From: Ferruginibacter albus
GTDB lineage: Bacteria; Bacteroidota; Bacteroidia; Chitinophagales; Chitinophagaceae
DNA: 64,000 bases
Direction of reading: 5' to 3'
NCBI RefSeq assembly: GCF_020042285.1
Contig: NZ_CP083388.1
Coordinates: forward strand, 1,700,001-1,764,000
The notes under the pieces were generated by a model, which worked only from the letters and a program-made list of their open reading frames with translations, was not told the origin of the DNA and searched no databases. Below, piece by piece: positions 36,301 to 43,015 of the stretch. Position 1 is the first letter of the stretch. Each line of letters opens with the position of its first letter. Position numbers and translations under genes: made by a program.

Positions 36301-39170
36301 TTTGCAGAATTGCTAAATGGATTCCATTGCAATAATTTTCTGTGCGAAATGAATACACGCCAAAAAGTAATCAGAATGGCATTGATGCTGTAATATACTT
36401 CATACGGAAGATGAATGATGTCTAATAGATATTGAGCAAAATGATAACTTGCCGAGCGCAAAGAAAATCGTAGATGTTGTTTAAACATCGTGTCGTCTGG
36501 TTTGCGAAACATTTCCCATGCAAAAATGATAACGCTTGATAATAACGGTATAGCAAGAACTATTAAAGTCCAGAACCATGCTTTTGTGGTAAATATCCAT
36601 CCAAACAATAATAATAAAAGCAAAGCGGTAGGAACAAGGCTCCTGCGTAGGTTATCAAATATTTTCCATTTAGATAATAACGAAAGCGGGTTCTTTTGGA
36701 TCTTTTTATTGCCATCCGGTACAAATGGGAATATCCATCTTGCAATTTGCCAATCGCCTCTTATCCATCTATGCCTGCGTTGCATGTCGGCGATATAGCT
36801 TGAGGGATAATCTTCATATAATTGAACATCGCTTATTAAACCCGAACGTGAATAGCAGCCTTCCAACAGATCATGGCTTAAGATCCTGTTCAATGGAAAC
36901 CTGTTCTTTAAAACTTTTTCAAAAGCATCAATATCATAAATGCCTTTACCAATGAACGATCCCTGCAAAAACAGGTCTTGGTAAACATCTGAAATAGCTT
37001 TTGTATAAGGATCTGTGCCAGGCTCATTACTGTGGATTTTTGTGTAAGCGGAGCTATTAAAGCCCGGTAAGCTATTTGAGACCCTTGGTTGAAGAATGGT
37101 ATAACCTTCAGTAACTCTTTTTTTCTTTTCTGAATACAGAGCCCTGTTAAGCGGATGCGCCATGGTGCCGACCATTTTCCAGGCAGCTTCTCTTGGCAAT
37201 TCGGTATCCGTATCTAAAGTAATAATGTATTTTATTTTAGAATAAATGGCTTCATCGCCAATGATCAAAGAAAAGTTTTCTTTGCTGTCATCTTTTATTA
37301 AAGCGTTTAGATCGCCTAGCTTTCCGCGTTTTCTTTCAAAGCCCATCCACCTGCTTTCTTTTTTATTCCACTTGCGTGGACGATGGAATAAAAAGAAAGT
37401 ATCGTTTGTATTGCGTTGGTATTTTCGATTTAATTCAATGATCTTGTTTTTGGTGATAGATAACAGTTCATCATCATCCGGCATATGCTCTTGTTTTGCA
37501 TCTTTAAAATCTGTAAGTAATGCAAAGTGAAGATTAACATCACGATTGGCAAGAAAGCGAACTTCCAGGCCTTCCATAAAGTCATCAATGCTTTTTGCAT
37601 TGGTAAGCATAGTGGGTATCACTACCATGCTGCGTTGATCTTCAGGGATGCCTTTAGAAAAATCCAGTCTTGGCAATAGTGATGGTTTTATAATAAGCGT
37701 ACTAAGCCAGTTAACAAATGAAATGGATAATTGACTTACAGCAATCAGCATTACAACTATTGCAGGTATCGTTATCCAATAATTAAAGTGCTCTGCCTTT
37801 AATACAAAAAAGAGCGGCCATAATACCAGGCCAGTCAAAAGTGTTATGGATCCTAAATAAAAAAATAAAGGGTAAGTGCTTATCCATTGACACAGCGTAT
37901 CAGGACGACGCAATTTTATTTTGATCAGTTTTTGTGTTTGCAACAGCCCTTTACCTGTTAAGTAATAGCCAACATGCTTTAGTCTGAAATTATCATCATG
38001 TTCATGCTCTTTGGCTAAGGCTATTATTTTTTCAGCCACCTGCTGTTCTGATAAAGTGCTGTGTTTGGCAATTTTTTCAACCGCATGGCGATAATTATCT
38101 CTTGTATAAAAATCCATGCGAGGATAAATGCCACTGACATCCTCACTTAAAATAGTTTCTACAATGCTATTCTTCTCTACAAATTCACGCCAATCGGTAG
38201 TGCCTAAAAAACGTAAACTGGTAATGCTGTTGCTGATAGATACCTGGTCGGCAGCCTGTGTCTGATTTTCCTGGTGAATCAATTCGTTGCTGGTAACGCC
38301 GATCTCAGAAAGACGTTGTTCGATCCATGTAAGTGGGAGTGAAAGCGCATTGCCCTTTTCCTGCAGCTTTCTTGTAAATTCTGCAACAAAAGAACTTTCC
38401 ATCGGAGGATCTGATTTTGCCATGTCTGCAATGATCACTACCAGGTTTTTTGGATCGTTTTCTACTGTATCCATCATTTTTTGCGCCCAATGATTTGCGA
38501 GGTTCTTATTATTGATATCGATGGCGATCTGTATAGACAGGCGGCGCAGGTTTTCAATTAATGCCAGGCGCAACATAATAGGAATTGCCCATAATTCGCC
38601 TAAATTAAGCGGCGTATTTTTTTGATAAGCCCGTATAAAGCCAGACAGGTTATCATTATCAACATGGCCATCACTGTGGGAAATAATTTCCACAGCTATG
38701 TCATAAACCCGTGGCAATCCTGCCGAATCTCCACGTAATAATCTTGGCAATCCCTTACTGTAACCTTTGGGTAAATGCTTTTTACCGGTATAGATCTGTT
38801 CTTCTATTAAATAAAAATTATCAAGCAGCCATTCACCTGCGGGGGTAATTCTTTCGTTTTGTTTTACGGTTTCGGTAAGCAGTCTATGTACTTCCAGTAT
38901 GATCCTTTCATTCTCTGCCAATCGTTTCAGTAATTGTTCTTCGTGTTTTTCTTCAATCAATGTATGCCTTGCTGCAAGCGAGTTTGCGTGGTTCTCTAAT
39001 TGTTGTTCGGTTAATAATTCGGAGCGGAAAGGCAAACTTTCATTGCTGAATTTTTCGTTGATGCTATTACCAAAAAAAGGGTCAAAAATATTTTTTTTAA
39101 GAGCAGTAACTGCCTGTGGCAACAGTTCAAAAAAATCCTTTGATTGTTTTTTTGTTTTCGACATTTTCAT
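30399..39170 (-). CDS. Cyclic beta-1,2-glucan synthase (NdvB/ChvB type)
   Basis: 2923 residues, slightly longer than ChvB (about 2830). Order: N-terminal cytoplasmic region (1-430); TM helices near 435-490; GT84 glycosyltransferase with TLDTDTELP (about 650) and RRHRWIRGDW (about 797-806); more TM helices at about 840-1010; a glucoamylase-like domain (GISESGYN near 1458); two carbohydrate-binding/GH94 N-terminal repeats; and a C-terminal GH94 phosphorylase domain with SGDWNDGMD near 2588 and GGWTWYTGSAGWMYQ. In Brucella and Agrobacterium this enzyme initiates, elongates, trims and cyclises beta-1,2-glucan in the inner membrane. No dedicated glucan exporter (NdvA-like ABC) is seen here. Start codons at 39170 and 39164 are equally possible. 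Confidence 0.93.
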   Translation of the reverse strand: MKMSKTKKQSKDFFELLPQAVTALKKNIFDPFFGNSINEKFSNESLPFRSELLTEQQLENHANSLAARHTLIEEKHEEQLLKRLAENERIILEVHRLLTETVKQNERITPAGEWLLDNFYLIEEQIYTGKKHLPKGYSKGLPRLLRGDSAGLPRVYDIAVEIISHSDGHVDNDNLSGFIRAYQKNTPLNLGELWAIPIMLRLALIENLRRLSIQIAIDINNKNLANHWAQKMMDTVENDPKNLVVIIADMAKSDPPMESSFVAEFTRKLQEKGNALSLPLTWIEQRLSEIGVTSNELIHQENQTQAADQVSISNSITSLRFLGTTDWREFVEKNSIVETILSEDVSGIYPRMDFYTRDNYRHAVEKIAKHSTLSEQQVAEKIIALAKEHEHDDNFRLKHVGYYLTGKGLLQTQKLIKIKLRRPDTLCQWISTYPLFFYLGSITLLTGLVLWPLFFVLKAEHFNYWITIPAIVVMLIAVSQLSISFVNWLSTLIIKPSLLPRLDFSKGIPEDQRSMVVIPTMLTNAKSIDDFMEGLEVRFLANRDVNLHFALLTDFKDAKQEHMPDDDELLSITKNKIIELNRKYQRNTNDTFFLFHRPRKWNKKESRWMGFERKRGKLGDLNALIKDDSKENFSLIIGDEAIYSKIKYIITLDTDTELPREAAWKMVGTMAHPLNRALYSEKKKRVTEGYTILQPRVSNSLPGFNSSAYTKIHSNEPGTDPYTKAISDVYQDLFLQGSFIGKGIYDIDAFEKVLKNRFPLNRILSHDLLEGCYSRSGLISDVQLYEDYPSSYIADMQRRHRWIRGDWQIARWIFPFVPDGNKKIQKNPLSLLSKWKIFDNLRRSLVPTALLLLLLFGWIFTTKAWFWTLIVLAIPLLSSVIIFAWEMFRKPDDTMFKQHLRFSLRSASYHFAQYLLDIIHLPYEVYYSINAILITFWRVFISHRKLLQWNPFSNSAKISVIRTGLIMWFAPVFSVAAFIYLSVHAPLSLIVATPVLIPWFISPLITWWVSRTGKEEEITVSHEENIYLRKLARKIWAFFETFITQEDNWLPPDNYQEQPVERIAHRTSPTNIGLSLLNNLTALEFGYITVSQLIDRTSNCINTMQHMERYRGHFYNWYDTISLVPLHPKYISTVDSGNLVGHLITLRQGLLAVPERKMINENTFEGILDTISIAIEKTTEDSTLKKFKTEIAGAYPTAMHNLKSTFTLLKGMEVVCDDLVRQISDREEGEYEFWEQKIITQIKSTKEQLLTLAPWLSLNDMPERFDHLSHSFTSIPTIKEIAGIEQSLLNEIMNSYSPENTEQENEWLNNFRELITHAGHRAKEIIITLEYLAAKCQEFSIVDYDFLYDRSQHLLTIGYSMEEHRRDNSFYDLLASEARLTTFVAIAQGKLPQESWFALGRQLTNAGATPILLSWSGSMFEYLMPLLVMPTYENTLLDKTGKGIVQKQIEYGKKRAVPWGISESGYNMVDAALNYQYKAFGVPGTGFKRGLGDDLVIAPYATIMALMVDTSAAYENLQVMKQLAFENKYGFYEAIDYTPSRLQRRQQYSIIKSFMAHHQGMSLLAIAYVLLNKPMQRLFESDVQVKSALLLLQERVPKISTFYSPGVHTSDISVSAAGGSDTSMRVINTPHTNIPEVQLLSNGRYHVMVTNSGGGYSRWRNISVNRWREDFTCDDWGTFCFIRDLDSNVYWSSAYQPVLKQGDNYEAVFSQGRAEFRRREEAIETHTEIVVSPEDDIELRRVHITNHSRKKRTIEITSYAEIVLTHPNADEAHPAFSNLFVQTQINKKHNAIIASRRPRTAEEKTPWMFHLMKAYNAETKSISYETNRTKFIGRGNTIHSPQFIKQEDGLSGTEGSVLDPIASIQYRLVIEPHETATIDMIFGVTETKDVCNSLIEKYQDFHLTNRVLELAWTHSQVILRQINATESDAQLYARLAGSIVFPNASLRADASVITKNNRKQSGLWGYSISGDLPIVLLQIEDSSNIDLVKQLIQAHAYWRMKGLAVDLVIWNEDHGGYRQVLHNQILSLISPGLTTNTNDPAGGIFIRSSDQISNEDRILFQTVAQIIISDRFGTLEEQLNRKSKLRSNIPYFNPSKFFPSINSEVTLPADLKFNNGIGGFTPDGKEYVIATSPSQVTPAPWVNVLANANFGCVISESGQSYTWLDNAHELRLTPWNNDPVSDLKGEAFYIRDEENGRFWSPSPLPVRGNGNYITRHGFGYSVFEYSHDGINSNMTIHADINDAIKFIVIKLHNKSNRPRRLSVTGYVEWVLGDLRKKSSMHTITEMHIPTGAVIAKNNYNSEFENKIAFFDIDDTNKTYTTDRTEFIGRNGTLSNPDALSRVRLSGKTGAALDPCAALQTIFDLSDDEEHTIIFRLGAGKDMNEADELIKKHRGSFAASNSFNAATEYWKHTLSAVQVETPDDALNIITNGWLNYQTLASRIWARSGLYQSGGAFGFRDQLQDVLSLIHTKPDIAREQIILCASRQFKEGDVQHWWHPPVGRGVRTTCSDDFLWLPYVTSRYLQSTNDAEILNENISFLEGRLLNAGEESYYDLPIRSDKSATLYEHCVKAIEHGLQFGVHGLPFIGSGDWNDGMDKVGEHGKGESVWLAFFLYDILLKFIKVAQSKNDTAFADKCREQAEQLKKNIHEHAWDGEWYRRAYFDDGTPLGSNENDECKIDSIAQSWSVLSKAGEPDKAIKAMDSAYKHLVKKEEKIIQLFNPPFDKSAINPGYIKGYVPGVRENGGQYTHAAIWLIMAFASLKEKQKAWELLQLVNPVNHGSTKEEIATYCVEPYVIAADVYAEPLHKGRGGWTWYTGSAGWMYQLITEYFLGIKKEGNKLLINPCIPPDWPSIKIRYRFGDTVYDIKVEQAHQGNGTTATKIFVDNQELKDNCIPLADDHVTHNARVLVSDNPKIDHTVTELM

Positions 39171-39296
39171 GTTTGGAGTTTGAATTCTTCAAACATTTAA
39201 TATCTAATATCATGCCCTATGTTTTACACATGAAATTGTCGTGGTATATATTTTGATTTTATACAATGGGAAGGTATTTTAAAACTAAATCTTACT

Positions 39297-39569
39297 ATGA
39301 TGACAAAAGAAAATTCATATTTTAAAAATGCCCTTATAATAACGGGTATAAAATTATTGCAGGATTTTGAAAAGCATACCTATCATTCGTTGCATGATAT
39401 GCTGTTAGAAATGAAGTTTGAATTGAAAAAACGAATACATGATAATTCTGTTCATTTGTATTCATCTTTTTTTCATAAAGATGACTCTACTACGTTAATA
39501 TTTTTTAATATAGAGAATCTTGTGTTTAAAGTTAGATACCTGAATATGAATATCGAGGTGCTGTTTTAA
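39297..39569 (+). CDS. Small hypothetical protein
   Basis: 90 residues (MMTKENSYFKNALIITGIKLLQDFEK...NIEVLF), without a signal peptide or family match. It is kept as a gene because a hairpin terminator at 39593-39616 lies 23 bases after its stop and because the start is about 45 bases after a promoter-like TATATTTTG. The ATG at 39300 is an equal choice. Confidence 0.5.
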   Translation: MMTKENSYFKNALIITGIKLLQDFEKHTYHSLHDMLLEMKFELKKRIHDNSVHLYSSFFHKDDSTTLIFFNIENLVFKVRYLNMNIEVLF

Positions 39570-39592
39570 TGCAATAGTTTTTATAAAAAATA

Positions 39593-39616
39593 AAAGCTCC
39601 TGAGAAGGAGCTTTTT
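39593..39616. terminator. Bidirectional terminator shared by the 39297 gene and tRNA-Arg
   Basis: An 8-bp stem (AAAGCTCC / GGAGCTTT) with loop TGAGAA has T-rich flanks on both strands. On the plus strand it ends the small gene; on the minus strand it begins 4 bases after the tRNA 3' end. Confidence 0.8.
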
Positions 39617-39619
39617 ATG

Positions 39620-39693
<74 letters not shown>

Positions 39694-39717
39694 TCTTGAA
39701 TTTTGCGCAAATATAAA

Positions 39718-41700
39718 CTAACTATTCTTCTCTTCCAATTCCATTACTTTTTCGAATACAATTTCATATTCCTTATTTGTTTTTCCTATATCTATGACAA
39801 CAGCTTTATATTCATTTTCTGTTTGTTGAAATTTATCCTTGTTTGCATAGCTTTCAGGAGCAGCCATTGCAGCTTCCATGTCAACTTTCTTTTTATTAAG
39901 TGCAGCTAGTTTTTCTTCCAGTTGTTGAAATATTTTTTTTTGTTTTTGTAACTCTTTGTTTAATTCTTTATCGATCGGTTTGTTGTTCTGTTGTTTATTG
40001 GCTTCGTTGGTGTTGACTGTTTGTTTCTCGTTACTTGCCTGTTTATTATTTTCTGCTTTTGGTTGCTTGTTGTCCGTTGATGATTGTTTTTTTCTTTCGG
40101 CTTCCCGTCTTGTTTTCCAGTCTTCCCATTCTGCATAAGTGCCTTTAAATTCCACGATCTTATGATCTTCTATTTCCCATATTTTATTGGCGATCTTGCT
40201 AACAAAATAGCGGTCGTGACTTACTAACACAATGCTGCCTTCATATTTATTCAACGCTTCGATCAACAGTTCTACAGAATGAATATCCAGGTGGTTGGTA
40301 GGTTCATCCAGCATTAAAAAATTGGCTTTACTTATAATTGTTTTTGCCAATGCCACTCTTGCTTTTTCACCACCGCTTAATACTTTGATTTTTTTATCTA
40401 CATCATCACCACTAAATAAAAAAGCGCCTAATAAGCTTCTTAGTTCAAGGTCATTTTTTCCGCTTCTTGCGCTTTGCAATTCTTCCACTAAATTATTGTT
40501 CATATCCAGCGCTTCTAACTGATGTTGCGCATAAAACGATTCATCTACATTGTGTCCCCATATCCGTTCACCGGTAAATTGTTCGCTACCAACAATAACT
40601 CTTAATAACGTAGATTTACCTTTACCGTTAGCTCCTAATAAAGCAATTTTATCACCGCGGTCAATTTCAGCGCCGGTATCTTCCATAATAGTAAGATCGC
40701 CGAATTTTTTAGTGATATGTTTTAGTGTGCACAATACTCTGCCCGGTTGTTTATCTATCGAAAAATTGATGCGCATGTTAGGGCGCTCCAGCTCTACATT
40801 TTCAATCCTATCTAATTTATCCAGTTTTTTAACAATGCTTTGCGCCATGGCGGCCTTGCTGGCTTTGGCTTTAAAGCGTTCCACTACTCGTTCCTGTTGA
40901 CGAATATAGTCTTGCTGATTTTCGTAAGCCTTTTGCTGGATCTCTATTCGCAACGCTTTTTCTGTTTCATAAAAAGAATAATTGCCAGAATAAAAATGCA
41001 ATTGTTGTTGATAGAGTTCTACTACTTTATTTACCATCCTGTCTAAGAAATATCTATCGTGACTTACAATTACTACAGCACCTTGATAATGCGATAAATA
41101 TTTTTCCAGCCATTCAATACTTGGTAAGTCTAAGTGGTTCGTTGGTTCATCCAGTAATAAAACATCCGGATTCATCAATATCATTTTTGCTAACAATACA
41201 CGCATTCTCCAACCTCCGCTGAATAATTTATAAGGCTTATTCAGGTCTGCATTTGCAAAACCAAGTCCTTGTAATATCTCTTCTGTTTTATGATGAATAT
41301 TGTAACCGCCCAACACTTCCAGTTCGTGCAGTTTATCGGCATAATCATGCGCTAATTGTTCATCACCTGTTCTTGCCAGCTCTTCACCCAATTCCTCAAT
41401 TTCTTTTTCTAATTGTTTTACTCTTTCAAAAGCACCCATAGCAACTTCTAAAATTGAGTCATCGGTATCAAATCCTAATAAGTCCTGGTGTAAAAAACCA
41501 ACGGTCGTTTCTCTGCCTTGTTCTACGGTTCCTTTGCTTGGCATGTATTGCCGCGTTAATACTTTTAATAAAGTAGATTTCCCTGTTCCGTTATAGCCTA
41601 TCAAAGCAATGCGTTCGCCCGGTTGAATATGCCAGGTAGCATCTTCTACTATAACTCTTGCGCCAAATTCAAACGTTACATTCTGTAATCCTAAAAGCAT
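39718..41700 (-). CDS. ABC-F family ATPase (ribosome-associated type)
   Basis: 660 residues, two ABC domains and no membrane segments. ABC1: Walker A GYNGTGKS (35-42), signature LFSGGWRMRV, Walker B VLLLDEPTNHLD. An interdomain linker rich in charged residues follows (about 240-310, RQQERVVERFKAKASKAAMA). ABC2: GANGKGKST (about 355), LSGGEKARVALAK, FLMLDEPTNHLD. A Lys/Gln/Asn-rich spacer leads to a C-terminal coiled coil (about 580-660), as in Uup/YheS-type proteins. ABC-F proteins act on the ribosomal E site. Whether this one resolves stalled ribosomes or gives antibiotic protection cannot be told. Confidence 0.94.
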   Translation of the reverse strand: MLLGLQNVTFEFGARVIVEDATWHIQPGERIALIGYNGTGKSTLLKVLTRQYMPSKGTVEQGRETTVGFLHQDLLGFDTDDSILEVAMGAFERVKQLEKEIEELGEELARTGDEQLAHDYADKLHELEVLGGYNIHHKTEEILQGLGFANADLNKPYKLFSGGWRMRVLLAKMILMNPDVLLLDEPTNHLDLPSIEWLEKYLSHYQGAVVIVSHDRYFLDRMVNKVVELYQQQLHFYSGNYSFYETEKALRIEIQQKAYENQQDYIRQQERVVERFKAKASKAAMAQSIVKKLDKLDRIENVELERPNMRINFSIDKQPGRVLCTLKHITKKFGDLTIMEDTGAEIDRGDKIALLGANGKGKSTLLRVIVGSEQFTGERIWGHNVDESFYAQHQLEALDMNNNLVEELQSARSGKNDLELRSLLGAFLFSGDDVDKKIKVLSGGEKARVALAKTIISKANFLMLDEPTNHLDIHSVELLIEALNKYEGSIVLVSHDRYFVSKIANKIWEIEDHKIVEFKGTYAEWEDWKTRREAERKKQSSTDNKQPKAENNKQASNEKQTVNTNEANKQQNNKPIDKELNKELQKQKKIFQQLEEKLAALNKKKVDMEAAMAAPESYANKDKFQQTENEYKAVVIDIGKTNKEYEIVFEKVMELEEKNS

Positions 41701-41816
41701 TTTTATTAATTAGTTTATTAGTTTAATTGTTTGCTGTTTTTTTGATACCGCTATTTGTTTTTCATGGCAGTATGAACTTGTTCTCTTATTCATCTCTTTC
41801 AACGAAAGAGTCTACT

Positions 41817-42287
41817 CTATAATTGTTTTAAAAAAGATTGTAAAAATAATATAATTGATACGGTTGAAATTAATATCCAGTCTCTGTTGTTAGGTTTGTA
41901 CTTGGTGATAAAATACTTGCTTAACAACATGCATAAAATAACAATAGAATAAATCGAAAAAGCAATGGTAAATAAAACTCCTGTAATAGAGTGATATTTT
42001 ATAATAAATAGAAAAATGTCATTTATCAGGATAGCTATTGTTGAGAGTATCCCAAATATCCACCCCATCTTTTTGCTTAGCAATAAAAATATGCCTGCTA
42101 ACAGTACCGATAAAGACATAAGGAAGCCGTAACTCCATTGGCTTATAAGCGCCCATCCCGTAATATATTGGCCATACCATTCTCGATATTTATTTAAATC
42201 ATAAATACACAGAGAAAAGGTTAAAATGCCAAAGACAATAAACAGCAAGCTGATTATTGGCTCACTTATTTTCCAGTTAATAGGCAT
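41817..42287 (-). CDS. Hypothetical integral membrane protein
   Basis: 156 residues with five predicted TM helices (ISLLFIVFGILTFSLCIY, FLMSLSVLLAGIFLLLS, IFGILSTIAILINDIFLFII, LFTIAFSIYSIVILCMLL, WILISTVSIILFLQSFL). No family recognised. It has its own -7 element at 42317-42324, divergent from the DUF3347 gene. Confidence 0.7.
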   Translation of the reverse strand: MPINWKISEPIISLLFIVFGILTFSLCIYDLNKYREWYGQYITGWALISQWSYGFLMSLSVLLAGIFLLLSKKMGWIFGILSTIAILINDIFLFIIKYHSITGVLFTIAFSIYSIVILCMLLSKYFITKYKPNNRDWILISTVSIILFLQSFLKQL

Positions 42288-42316
42288 ATAAGAGCGGCTC
42301 TTGGTTAATTTTTTCG

Positions 42317-42352
42317 CAAAAGTAACTCAAAGAATTTTATGCCTTAGTTTTG
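42317..42352. promoter_or_regulatory. Divergent pair of -7 promoter elements
   Basis: TACTTTTG on the minus strand (42317-42324, for the gene starting at 42287) and TAGTTTTG on the plus strand (42345-42352, for the gene starting at 42368) both match TAnnTTTG exactly and lie only 20 bases apart, back to back. Their upstream regions must overlap, so the two genes probably compete for polymerase or are co-regulated. Confidence 0.5.
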
Positions 42353-42367
42353 CAAAAAATTATTCAA

Positions 42368-42997
42368 ATGAAAAAGGTTTTTTTGTTGATCATATTATTG
42401 ATAATAGGAATGGGTATTTATTTCTTAATCAAAAAAGATAAACCTGCAGCAGTTAATACAGTGCCGGACGATAAGCCAATAGCAACAGGCAGCCATTCCA
42501 ATGCATTTAATGACAGCGTAAACAGCCTATTAAGCAATTACTTTTTGCTGGCAAACGCCTTTGTAAATGCTGATTCTGCCAATGCAATGCTGTTAACTCA
42601 AAAATTTTTATCAAGCATTACCACTATTCCTTTGGCGGAAATAAAAAAAGATTCTTCTATAAAAGATAAAGAAGCCGTTTACATGACTGATAGCTCTGCT
42701 TTAGCAGATATGAAAGCTGCAGCCGATGGTGTTTCATCCGAAAAAACACTGGAAGCCATGCGTCATGATTTTGCGACCATCAGCGATAACTTATATTCTT
42801 TTTTAAAGGCTGTCAATTATCATGGCAAAAATCTATATTGGTATAATTGTTCTATGCCTTTTGGTGAAAATACATCAGCCAACTGGATAGGTAATTCTAA
42901 TGAGCCTTTTAATCCATACCTTGGTACAAAACATCCGGATTATAAAAGTGCCATGTTGCATTGCGGAGAGTTACAAGATTCTTTTATAGTGAAATAG
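42368..42997 (+). CDS. DUF3347 domain protein, membrane-anchored
   Basis: 209 residues. The ATG at 42368 is chosen because the TTG at 42350 lies in the promoter. It has an N-terminal TM anchor or signal (VFLLIILLIIGMGIYFLI), a Ser/Thr/Pro-rich spacer, then a DUF3347 helical domain (VNSLLSNYFLLANAFVNADSA, MRHDFATISDNLYSFLKAV) ending in LYWYNCSMPFGE...NPYLGTKHPDYKSAMLHCGEL. The two Cys and Met of that tail occur in the C-terminal part of some copper-efflux (CusB-like) proteins, so metal binding is possible. It precedes the TonB-dependent receptor by 18 bases. Confidence 0.82.
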   Translation: MKKVFLLIILLIIGMGIYFLIKKDKPAAVNTVPDDKPIATGSHSNAFNDSVNSLLSNYFLLANAFVNADSANAMLLTQKFLSSITTIPLAEIKKDSSIKDKEAVYMTDSSALADMKAAADGVSSEKTLEAMRHDFATISDNLYSFLKAVNYHGKNLYWYNCSMPFGENTSANWIGNSNEPFNPYLGTKHPDYKSAMLHCGELQDSFIVK

Positions 42998-43015
42998 GTA
43001 TATTCAAGACATCAA

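Noticed and set aside
41794..41810. Hairpin CTCTTTC-AAC-GAAAGAG after the minus-strand membrane protein gene as a terminator
   Set aside because: The stem is only 7 bp and there is no T-run on the minus strand.
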